From NCBI GenBank assembly GCA_026416095.1, contig JAOAFV010000017.1:1-64000 (forward strand): 64,000 nucleotides of DNA. The letters run 5' to 3'. The notes below the pieces were generated by a model. It was not told where the DNA came from. It saw only the letters and a list, made by a program, of their open reading frames with translations, and ran no database searches. This stretch comes from Bacteroidales bacterium (GTDB lineage Bacteria; Bacteroidota; Bacteroidia; Bacteroidales; GWA2-32-17). The translations under genes were made by a program, and so were the position numbers. Below, piece after piece: positions 54,054 to 62,588 of the stretch. The first letter of the stretch is position 1, and each line of letters opens with the position of its first letter.

Positions 54054-57000
54054 TTACCTTATAATTGAAACTGTACCAGTGTAAGGTTTTTGATTATTGT
54101 GTAAATCTACAATAACAAAATACGATCCTATTGGTAGCTTTTTATTATTATAACAACCATCCCACTGATTATTAACATCACTATATTCTATTCCACTACC
54201 ATTAAACTTGAACAATAAATTACCCCATCGATCGTAAATTTCAATTGTAACTTCTTTAAACCTTTCAATTCCTTTAATAGCAAATTTATCGTTTTTATTA
54301 TCTCCATTTGGTGTAATAAAATTCGGAATAATAAAATCGATATCAAAATCTGCTTCAGCAATGGCTATACAACCTAAAGTGTCGGTAACTGTGACCGAAT
54401 AATGACCACTTGTAGTTATATATATGCTACTATCAACTTCTCCTGTCGACCAAATATAAGAATATGGCGAAAAGCCACCACTAACATTTACATTTGCTAT
54501 ATTGTTTTCATTATCAAAAGCTATTTGAGCAATAATTGATACAGAATTTAGAATCACAGTATCGCTATAAAGACATCCATTTTGATCTGTTATTGTAAAG
54601 TAATACATTCCTGCACTCAAGTTATTCACCTGAAAAGTTGAATCACCATTTGACCATATTATTTTATATGGAGAAGTACCACCGTTAGGCACAATAGAAA
54701 TAAAACCATCATTTAAACCTGCACAAATAAACGGAGTATAATCATCTATGTTTGCATGCAAGGCCGGAGGCTGAAGAACACTAACAGATGAGGTTGCTGT
54801 ACAATTGTTGGCATCGGTTATAGTTACTGTATATACTCCAGCAATAAGTTCTTGAATAGAATTTGTTGTTTCACCTGTGTTCCATAATATATTCAAAGGA
54901 GGTGTACCACCTGAAGCTAACACAAAGGCACTTCCATTATTGCCACCGTAACATGAAACAGGATTAGAAGAAGTAGTTACCACTAGTGGATTAGGTTCAG
55001 TAATTACAAAATTTCCAATTAATGTGCAGTTATTTTTATCTGTAACTGTTACACTATAATTACCTGCTACAAGATTTGAATTAATGTTGGAAGTGTTTCC
55101 ATTGTTCCATAAATATTGATATGGTTCAACTCCTCCAGTAACAATTATGTTAATAGAACCTGTATTATGGCCATGACACTTTACATCAATAGCAGTATAA
55201 TTAATATTTAAAGGTTGAGGTTGATTTATGGTTACTGAGGTCGCAGTAGCACAATTATTGGCGTCTGCAACATTTAAAACATAAACGCCTGCAGGTACAT
55301 TATTCAGATAATTTGTTGTATTACCATTGTTCCATAAATAAGAATATGGAGGTGTGCCACCATGAACATTAACAATTGCTGAACCATTAGATTGGCCAGC
55401 ACATGTCACATCGGTCACAGTAACCTCAAAAGATAAAGGAGATGGTTGAGTAACAGTTATAGTTGCACTTGCAGTACAATTATGACTATCTCTTACAGTT
55501 ACTGTGTAATTGCCAGCTGCAAGCATCTGCTGATTAGCACTCGATGACCCATGCTGCCATGTATATAAATAACCAGGAGTACCACCTGTAACATTTAAAG
55601 TAATTGACCCATTTGTCAAGCCATAGCATGTTACATTATTAACTGTATAATTTATAACAATTGGATTGGGTTGAGATACTGTTAATGAAACGATACTAGA
55701 ACAATTATTTTGATCGGTTACAGTTATGTAATAAGTTCCAGCAGAAAGAGTATCTATATATGATACAACGTTATTGAAACCTTGCCCATACACACCATTC
55801 GACCACTGGTAAGTTAATAATCCCGATCCTGAAGCAGTAAATGCTGCACTACCATTATGCTGTCCATAACAAGTAACATGCGATAAAACATTTGCCGTAA
55901 CTGTTGGTGCTCCTATATTACTTACATTTACCGACGATGTAATAGTACATCCTAAATTATCTGTTACTGTAACGTAATATGTACCTGCTCCTATGTTTTG
56001 TATTGTTTGTGAAGTTTGTCCGTTAGACCATAAGTAAGAATAAGGAGGTACTCCCCCACTTACAGTTACCGATGCACTTCCATTATTATTGCCACAAGAA
56101 GCATTATTAACCATAGTATTTATAATAAGTTTAGTAGGAAAAATTATTGATTGCGAATATGGTGGAGAAGCACATCCATTTTCCGTAACAGTTAAACTTA
56201 TATTGTAAGTATTACCAGCTACACCTGTTAAAATATGAGGGCCTTGTCCGGTACCTGGTGTTGCTGTTGCTCCACCAAAGTTCCATGTATACACGGCATT
56301 ACTACTTCCAGTACCAGTATACATCACAAATCCACTATCACCACTGCATGTTGGGTTATTAATTGTAAAGGTTGCTGTGGGTATATTATTAACATTAACA
56401 ATAATAGGAGTAGTGTGGCCAACACATTGAGGATTAAAATAAGCAACAAAGTAAGTTGTAGTATCATACAAAATTGGAGTTATATACGAAGAGCCTGTAT
56501 GTATGGGGTTAGTAGGTTGTGGAGTAGTATACCAATAAAAATTACCATATCCAGAAGGTTGTGATATTGTAACTGTTGCCGAATTGCCATCGCATATTGT
56601 TACATTTGGATCAACAGGTTTTGGCTCGCCCAAGATATATCCAAAAGGAGAATAATTAGACGGTAACTGTACAGAAATTGTACCATTATTTCCGCCACTT
56701 GCAGGTATTGTTGTTGTTAAAACGTACGACCAATTTGGAGTTGGGGTATAAGTTCCCCTTATCACTGAGATAATGCACTCATACATTGTAGAAATAAAAT
56801 CATACGACAAATTATAAGAAAACTGAACAGTGCCTTGCGGATTTCCAGCATCTGGTTGAATAAAAGTCCAATAATTTGAATAAAATGTGTTATTATTATT
56901 TATGCTATCCTGGTATACTAGTAAATTTGATGTACCAGTAGTATTTGTAAAATTGAAAGTTAACGGACGATATTTATTAACAATGCTATTTGATGTACCT

Positions 57001-58313
57001 ACAGGAAACACATAGGTTCCTGTTGTTATTGCTCTTTTAAACTTACCTGCAATAAAACTATTATTAGAGTAATCAGCTAAACTTGAAGAAGAGTTATTCG
57101 ATAAGTATAATTCATAAAAATTATTTCCATTGCGTGTATATACAATACCATTTGTTAAGTATAAATCATACGTTACTGTAACATTAGATCCGAGAAGCAC
57201 ACCTGCCCCTGTATTGTTTATTGTAAGTTTATATAAAGAATTATTTCCAGGTGAAAAAAGTTGCTTTTCGGTCAAACTTGTTCCATTTAATATAAGACGA
57301 CCTTGACTGGCAACAAAAGTCCCTGTAGAGTTTACTACAAAATTTTTACCAACATATAATTGCCTTACTCCATTTACATCCCAAGTGCCATTAATTACAG
57401 AAAAATTATTTAATACATAAATATTTCCAAGCGAATTATTTGGTCCTTCAATAGGAGAAACCTTTCCTTGCGATTTGTCTACTGTTAGGTTCCAAAAGGG
57501 ATTTTGTTGAGGGTTGGCTACATATATTGTCTGATTGTTAGGCTGACATGAGCTGTAATTATCATATTTAATTACTAAAGAGCTATATCCACAAACAAAG
57601 GTTCCTTTACTAACCCAATTACCATATAAATAAATAGTCTTATAACCGCCGTAAACTGTAGCTCCACTATTTATAACCACATGATTAAGATAGAAGCTAT
57701 AAGTACCTTTTAAAGAATCGATACCATCGAAAACTACTGTAGCATTAGGAAAGTTCATAGAATTCCTAGCAAAAACGCCATCTGCAATAAAATTTCCTTT
57801 AATAAAAGTTGTGTCTTGATGTAAACTTACACCTTTCCCGAGGTTATTATTTGTATTTGCAGAGCGTAAATGATAAAAAGTTGGCTTATTTCCCAACATT
57901 CTTTGAGCATCGTTTCCATTAAATGTTACAGTGCCCGTACCATGATTAAATGTTCCATATAAAATAAAATCGCCAGTTAATTGAATTGTACCTGAATTAA
58001 GATTTAGAGTCCCGTATATTTCCAAATTACCTCCTAATACAGTATTGCCAATAAGCGATAAAGTATGATCGCCAATATTTAACACACCACCACTGTTTAT
58101 TTTTAATTTATAAACGGTTGCATTTACATTTAAAGTAATATTAGCTCCACTAACTATAACAACCGAATCATTTGATGTTGGTATTACCCCTCCAACCCAT
58201 GACGAAGCAGAATTCCAATTGCCTGTTACAGCATTACTTACTATTGTTGCAGAAAAAACAATTTCATAACCTAATAACAATATAAATATTAATGAGATGC
58301 ATTTTATTTTCAT
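54054..58313 (-). CDS. Large SprB-repeat surface adhesin with gliding-motility C-terminal domain
   Basis: A 1419-residue exported protein. Residues 1-21 are a signal peptide. The N-terminal half (about 22-420) is a beta-helix-like region opening with GNWNSASSWVGGVIPTSNDS. Around 560-700 comes an Ig-like segment. Eight SprB-type repeats of about 70 residues follow (about 735-1290), each with GGTPPYSYLWNNGNT or close variants and an AGxYxVTVTDxxxC block. The last 85 residues are a CHU_C/T9SS type B domain (FITPNGDNKNDKF, IEIYDRWGNLLF). It is 46 bases behind the PorP/SprF-like gene, the usual adhesin-partner layout, and is probably displayed on the cell surface for adhesion or gliding. Confidence 0.92.
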   Translation of the reverse strand: MKIKCISLIFILLLGYEIVFSATIVSNAVTGNWNSASSWVGGVIPTSNDSVVIVSGANITLNVNATVYKLKINSGGVLNIGDHTLSLIGNTVLGGNLEIYGTLNLNSGTIQLTGDFILYGTFNHGTGTVTFNGNDAQRMLGNKPTFYHLRSANTNNNLGKGVSLHQDTTFIKGNFIADGVFARNSMNFPNATVVFDGIDSLKGTYSFYLNHVVINSGATVYGGYKTIYLYGNWVSKGTFVCGYSSLVIKYDNYSSCQPNNQTIYVANPQQNPFWNLTVDKSQGKVSPIEGPNNSLGNIYVLNNFSVINGTWDVNGVRQLYVGKNFVVNSTGTFVASQGRLILNGTSLTEKQLFSPGNNSLYKLTINNTGAGVLLGSNVTVTYDLYLTNGIVYTRNGNNFYELYLSNNSSSSLADYSNNSFIAGKFKRAITTGTYVFPVGTSNSIVNKYRPLTFNFTNTTGTSNLLVYQDSINNNNTFYSNYWTFIQPDAGNPQGTVQFSYNLSYDFISTMYECIISVIRGTYTPTPNWSYVLTTTIPASGGNNGTISVQLPSNYSPFGYILGEPKPVDPNVTICDGNSATVTISQPSGYGNFYWYTTPQPTNPIHTGSSYITPILYDTTTYFVAYFNPQCVGHTTPIIVNVNNIPTATFTINNPTCSGDSGFVMYTGTGSSNAVYTWNFGGATATPGTGQGPHILTGVAGNTYNISLTVTENGCASPPYSQSIIFPTKLIINTMVNNASCGNNNGSASVTVSGGVPPYSYLWSNGQTSQTIQNIGAGTYYVTVTDNLGCTITSSVNVSNIGAPTVTANVLSHVTCYGQHNGSAAFTASGSGLLTYQWSNGVYGQGFNNVVSYIDTLSAGTYYITVTDQNNCSSIVSLTVSQPNPIVINYTVNNVTCYGLTNGSITLNVTGGTPGYLYTWQHGSSSANQQMLAAGNYTVTVRDSHNCTASATITVTQPSPLSFEVTVTDVTCAGQSNGSAIVNVHGGTPPYSYLWNNGNTTNYLNNVPAGVYVLNVADANNCATATSVTINQPQPLNINYTAIDVKCHGHNTGSINIIVTGGVEPYQYLWNNGNTSNINSNLVAGNYSVTVTDKNNCTLIGNFVITEPNPLVVTTSSNPVSCYGGNNGSAFVLASGGTPPLNILWNTGETTNSIQELIAGVYTVTITDANNCTATSSVSVLQPPALHANIDDYTPFICAGLNDGFISIVPNGGTSPYKIIWSNGDSTFQVNNLSAGMYYFTITDQNGCLYSDTVILNSVSIIAQIAFDNENNIANVNVSGGFSPYSYIWSTGEVDSSIYITTSGHYSVTVTDTLGCIAIAEADFDIDFIIPNFITPNGDNKNDKFAIKGIERFKEVTIEIYDRWGNLLFKFNGSGIEYSDVNNQWDGCYNNKKLPIGSYFVIVDLHNNQKPYTGTVSIIR

Positions 58314-58359
58314 ATTAAAAAATTTTTATTAAAAACTTAATTATAAATGCGGTTAGTAT

Positions 58360-59274
58360 TTACAATAAAGTAGATCCTTTCTGTTTACCCTCAAATACAT
58401 TAAATCCGACGAGTACTTCGTGACTACCTTTTGAATAATTATTGAGACTAGAAAATGTATAATCAAAAGCGTAGCCAACGTAAAATTTTTGATATTTAAC
58501 ACCAAGCATTATTATAAGGTCTTTACTTGTCCTATAAGATAAACCTCCCCAAAATTGATTATTATAAATAACTCTTGTATTTATGTCGATTTGCCAAGGA
58601 GTTCTGAAAGTTCCTTTAATTAACAATGAAGGTTCAACTTCTAAGGTTTCGGAAACAGGTATTTTATAACCACCAAATAAGTAATAATGCCTTATAAGTT
58701 GATTTTTCCCTAAGCTACTATCACTTACATTTAACTTCATTTGAATTATTTGAGTTGCAGATAAGCCAACGTTTAATTTTTCATTATAAAGATATGCACC
58801 AAAATCGGCATCTGGAACAAATTTTGTTGTTATCCCTTTATCTACTGTTGCATCATCGGCATCAATTAATACTGCATTACTCTTATCGAACTTAAACTGA
58901 AATGCTTTAAAAGCTAATCCAATACCCAATTTTGAATTTATTCCTTCTAATGGTAAATGATAAGCACAATTAGCTTGTAAGCCTGTTTCACTTATTGGAC
59001 CAAATTTATCGTTAAAAATAAAACCACCTACCCCTATGTTTTGATTAGTAAGTAAATAATGTGCGCTTAATACTTGTGTTGATGGTGCATCTTTTATACC
59101 TACCCACTGCTGGCGTATAGTTAATCGTATTGGGAAATAATCAACACTGCCTGTAATACCAGGATTTAGTAAAAAATTATTGAAAAGGTAAATTGAATAT
59201 AATGGAACTTGCTGACTTTTTAAAAATAAAAAACTAAAATTCGCTATAATAAATGTTATAAATAATCTTTTCAT
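58360..59274 (-). CDS. PorP/SprF-family type IX secretion outer-membrane protein
   Basis: A 304-residue outer-membrane beta-barrel of the PorP/SprF family. Signal peptide 1-20 precedes QQVPLYSIYLFNNFLLNPGI, TGSVDYFPIRLTIRQQWVGI and the closing GVKYQKFYVGYAFDYTFSSL. SprF-type members are required for secretion or surface anchoring of one T9SS type B substrate encoded next to them. The SprB-repeat adhesin lies 46 bases downstream, so that is the likely client. A TAACTTTG -7 box lies at 59300-59293 on the minus strand. Confidence 0.93.
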   Translation of the reverse strand: MKRLFITFIIANFSFLFLKSQQVPLYSIYLFNNFLLNPGITGSVDYFPIRLTIRQQWVGIKDAPSTQVLSAHYLLTNQNIGVGGFIFNDKFGPISETGLQANCAYHLPLEGINSKLGIGLAFKAFQFKFDKSNAVLIDADDATVDKGITTKFVPDADFGAYLYNEKLNVGLSATQIIQMKLNVSDSSLGKNQLIRHYYLFGGYKIPVSETLEVEPSLLIKGTFRTPWQIDINTRVIYNNQFWGGLSYRTSKDLIIMLGVKYQKFYVGYAFDYTFSSLNNYSKGSHEVLVGFNVFEGKQKGSTLL

Positions 59275-59292
59275 ACTTAAATAATTTTATTG

Positions 59293-59300
59293 CAAAGTTA
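59293..59300 (-). promoter_or_regulatory. -7 promoter element of the PorP/SprF-adhesin pair
   Basis: On the minus strand this reads TAACTTTG, an exact match to TAnnTTTG, 18 bases before the ATG at 59274. Confidence 0.5.
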
Positions 59301-59399
59301 TATTAAAAATTATCAAATAAAAAAATTTTAAAGATTATTTTTTTTATACTTTTTCATTTAAACAATTATTTATTATATTATTTTGAACAATAAGTAATT

Positions 59400-60614
59400 C
59401 TAAAAAGCAGTAATTAGTAAATCTATTGGTCTATATGGAATATCATATAATTTAGAAATGTAATGATTAGTTAAAATACCATTGTATATGTATATACCAT
59501 TTCGAAATCCTATAATATTTTTTGCATAATGGGTTAAACTGCCATATTTACCAATTTCTATTAAAATAGGAGTAAGTATATTACTTATTGCATACGAAGC
59601 TGTGCGTGCAACTCTTGAGGGTATATTTGGAACGCAGTAATGAATAACTCCATGCTTTTCATAAACTGGATTAGAATGGCTTGTCATTTTAGATGTTTCG
59701 ATACATCCACCTTGATCAATGCTAATGTCAATGATAACACTACCTTTTTTCATCATTTTAACCATTTCTTCAGTTACGTAAAATTTTGGAGTATCTTCAA
59801 TGAGTCGTATTGCTCCAATTACTACATCAGCCTTTTTAATAGCATTAGCTAATATAACAGGATGAATTATTGAAGTGTATACTCTTTGGCCAAGATTAGT
59901 TTGTAACCGTTTGAGTTTATAAGTTGATGTATCAAAAACTTTGACAATAGCACCTAAACCAAGTGCTGTACGTGCAGCATACTCGCCAGCTGTGCCGGCT
60001 CCTAAAATTACTACTTCGGTTGGATTTACTCCTGTTATGCCCCCCAACATGGTACCTTTACCGTTATGTACATTGCTTAAGTATTCAGCAGCTATAAGAA
60101 TAGATGTACTACCTGCTATTTCGCTCATAGAGCGTACAATAGGATAACAATCGTTTTCGTCTTTTAAATATTCGTAAGCCACACATGTAACCTTTTTGCT
60201 CATTAATTGCTGAAAATAATTTTTAGATTTTGTTCGCACATGTAAAATTGACATTATGATCTGATTTTCTCGAATTAAATCAATTTCTTTCTCGGTAGGA
60301 GCTGATATTTTCACAATTATGTTAGAATTGTTGAATATTGTTTCTTTATCTTTAACTATTTGTGCACCTACATCGCTATATTCTATATCCAAAAAATTCG
60401 CTTTTTTGCCCGCATTAGATTGAATTAATACTTCGTGTCCGTTGTTTACAAGCAAGTCTACCATATAAGGTGTAAGAGCAACTCTGTTTTCTTCTTTATC
60501 TTCGTCGATAGGAATACCTATAATAAACTTTTTACTATCCTTTTTTACAGCCAATATTTCTTCGTGAGGCATTAATTCCGTTACTCTTAATTTATCGCTA
60601 ATAGTTTTACCCAT
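59400..60614 (-). CDS. ald: Alanine dehydrogenase
   Basis: A 404-residue NAD-dependent alanine dehydrogenase of the AlaDH/PNT family, interconverting alanine and pyruvate plus ammonia. It has the N-terminal block IGIPIDEDKEENRVALTPYM, the Rossmann motif VVILGAGTAGEYAARTALGL and the VIIDISIDQGGCIETSK region. The protein is about 30 residues longer at its start than the usual 370. One base separates it from tsaE. Bacteroidota commonly have ald, tsaE and porX together. Confidence 0.92.
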   Translation of the reverse strand: MGKTISDKLRVTELMPHEEILAVKKDSKKFIIGIPIDEDKEENRVALTPYMVDLLVNNGHEVLIQSNAGKKANFLDIEYSDVGAQIVKDKETIFNNSNIIVKISAPTEKEIDLIRENQIIMSILHVRTKSKNYFQQLMSKKVTCVAYEYLKDENDCYPIVRSMSEIAGSTSILIAAEYLSNVHNGKGTMLGGITGVNPTEVVILGAGTAGEYAARTALGLGAIVKVFDTSTYKLKRLQTNLGQRVYTSIIHPVILANAIKKADVVIGAIRLIEDTPKFYVTEEMVKMMKKGSVIIDISIDQGGCIETSKMTSHSNPVYEKHGVIHYCVPNIPSRVARTASYAISNILTPILIEIGKYGSLTHYAKNIIGFRNGIYIYNGILTNHYISKLYDIPYRPIDLLITAF

Positions 60615-60615
60615 A

Positions 60616-61029
60616 TTAGAAAGTAATTATTCGTTTACAATTATCTTCTAAATTAATATGTATTTTCAAATAATTATAATTTTTCAAATAATTTTCTGCA
60701 ATTTCAGGCCATTCAATGAAACAATATTCATTTTTATCGAGATATTCGGGAAAACCAATTTCTATAAGTTCATTTTCGTTTTTTATTCTATACAAGTCGA
60801 TATGATAAAAAATATTGCCATTAAATTCGTACTCATTAATAATTGTAAAAGAAGGACTACACGTGTTTTTAAATCCCGACAATTTTTCAATAATTTTTTT
60901 TATTAATGTAGTTTTGCCAGAACCTAAGTCGCCATAAAATGCCCATATTTTTACGTCTGAATAATTTTTTATTAAGATATTAACAATATTATCAAGTTCA
61001 CTAATAGAATTTACTATAAATTTCTTCAT
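60616..61029 (-). CDS. tsaE: tRNA threonylcarbamoyladenosine biosynthesis protein TsaE
   Basis: A 137-residue P-loop ATPase of the t6A pathway. The Walker A is GDLGSGKTTLIKKI. FYHIDLYRIKNENELIEIGF, then PEYLDKNEYCFIEWPEIAEN, is the family signature. It acts with TsaB, TsaC/Sua5 and TsaD; the Sua5-type partner is at 26.1 kb. It sits one base from ald and two bases from porX, so all three share a transcript. Confidence 0.94.
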   Translation of the reverse strand: MKKFIVNSISELDNIVNILIKNYSDVKIWAFYGDLGSGKTTLIKKIIEKLSGFKNTCSPSFTIINEYEFNGNIFYHIDLYRIKNENELIEIGFPEYLDKNEYCFIEWPEIAENYLKNYNYLKIHINLEDNCKRIITF

Positions 61030-61031
61030 AA

Positions 61032-62588
61032 TTACTTTAAAGTTAAATAAGAAAATGGTACTAAAATTTCTTCTAAACTTATACCACCATGTTGATAAGT
61101 GTTTCTGTAAAATTTAACATACTGATTGTAGTTATTTATATAGGCAAAAAAATCATTGTTTGTAGCAAAAATATATTCACCTGCAACTGTTGTTTGTGGT
61201 AAAAAAGCCTTTGACGGATTACTAATTATAAAAACTTCCTTCTCAGGATATTTTATATTTTTGCCATATTTATATCTAAGATTGGTAGTAATATTTTTTT
61301 CGCCTAAAATTTTAATTGGACTTTCAATTCTAACAGATCCATGATCGGTAGTAAGGAAAATACTAAAATTGTTTTCGCTACATATTTTTATTATTTGGTA
61401 CAATGAGCTGTACTCGAACCATGAATATATGAGATTACGATACGAAAAATTATTTGAGCTCATCTCTTTTACAGGTTTCGATTGTGGCTGAGTATGTGTT
61501 AAAATATCAATAAAGTTATATATAATAACTCCATAATTAAAATTATTTAATAATCCATTAATCTCGTTAAGTAATCGTCGGCTATCGTCGGTAGTTACTA
61601 TTTTTTTAAAGAAAAATTTCTCTCTTATACCATTTCTTATACATAATCTATTAAATAATTCTTGTTCGTACTGATTTTTCAAATCATCTTCAGTTTCATC
61701 GATCCATAAGTTTGGGTATAATTTTTGTATTTCTGAAGGCATAAGACCCGAAAATATTGAATTACGAGCATATGCAGTTGCTGTCGGAAGTATTGAAAAA
61801 TATAAGTTTGTCTCGACATTATAATACTTTGAAATTAGTGGTTGAATAAACAATAAATGATCGTATCGTAAATTATCGATAAGAAGTAAAATTGCTTTAT
61901 TATTATGTTTTAAGAAAGGAAAAAATTTTCGCTGTAAAATGTTTTGAGACATTACAATTGAATTATTTGTATCGTTGATTAACAATGTTAAATAATTATT
62001 TTTCACAAATTTAGAAAAAGCATTATTGGCTTCTTTATATTGTGCTTCAATTAACTCTAACGAATTTGTATCGTTTATTTTTTGTAATTCAATATCGTAA
62101 AATACTATGTTTCTGTAAATACTAAGCCAGTCTTCAATGGTTTGAGCGTAGTTTATAGAATTTAAAATTTTTTTAAACTCTCGATAAAAGTCGGAAAGAG
62201 TTTTTTCTTGTTGAAGTTTTTCTGTATCGGTTATTTTTTTTAGCGATGATAATAATTGTTTAGGATTTACTGGTTTAATTAAATAGTCGACAATATGAGA
62301 AGCAATAGCATTTTCAATTATATTTTCTTCTTCATTCTTAGTAAGCATTATGATAGGTATATTTTTGTAAGTTTTGTGAATTTCGCTCGTTAGAGTAAGA
62401 CCATCGATTCCCGGCATGTGTTCATCTAAAATAATAACATCGAAAATTTGCTCATTAAGAATCTTTAAGGCATCTATGCCATTATAAACAGGTGTAACAG
62501 AATATCCCTTCTCTTCTAAAAAAATGAGATACGACTTTAACATGTCTATTTCATCATCAACCCATAGTATTTTTATTTTCCTTGTCAT
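61032..62588 (-). CDS. porX: PorX, T9SS response regulator with alkaline-phosphatase-like effector
   Basis: A 518-residue fusion of a receiver domain (1-125) and a PglZ/alkaline-phosphatase-like domain (about 205-518). The phosphorylated Asp is D55 in DVIILDEHMPG, the acidic pair is D11-D12, and the conserved Lys is in DYLIKPVNP. The phosphatase half has ILLLIDNLRYDHL, the Thr nucleophile region LPTATAYARNSIFSG and TTDHGSVR. PorX binds the sensor PorY and the sigma factor SigP and controls T9SS genes; it hydrolyses oligonucleotides in P. gingivalis, as I recall. It overlaps the PorW-like gene by four bases. Confidence 0.95.
   Translation of the reverse strand: MTRKIKILWVDDEIDMLKSYLIFLEEKGYSVTPVYNGIDALKILNEQIFDVIILDEHMPGIDGLTLTSEIHKTYKNIPIIMLTKNEEENIIENAIASHIVDYLIKPVNPKQLLSSLKKITDTEKLQQEKTLSDFYREFKKILNSINYAQTIEDWLSIYRNIVFYDIELQKINDTNSLELIEAQYKEANNAFSKFVKNNYLTLLINDTNNSIVMSQNILQRKFFPFLKHNNKAILLLIDNLRYDHLLFIQPLISKYYNVETNLYFSILPTATAYARNSIFSGLMPSEIQKLYPNLWIDETEDDLKNQYEQELFNRLCIRNGIREKFFFKKIVTTDDSRRLLNEINGLLNNFNYGVIIYNFIDILTHTQPQSKPVKEMSSNNFSYRNLIYSWFEYSSLYQIIKICSENNFSIFLTTDHGSVRIESPIKILGEKNITTNLRYKYGKNIKYPEKEVFIISNPSKAFLPQTTVAGEYIFATNNDFFAYINNYNQYVKFYRNTYQHGGISLEEILVPFSYLTLK

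Noticed and set aside
56235-56564. Cys-rich 109-codon plus-strand frame
   Set aside because: Antisense to the adhesin; its Cys and Ser come from the reverse of Thr- and Gly-rich codons.
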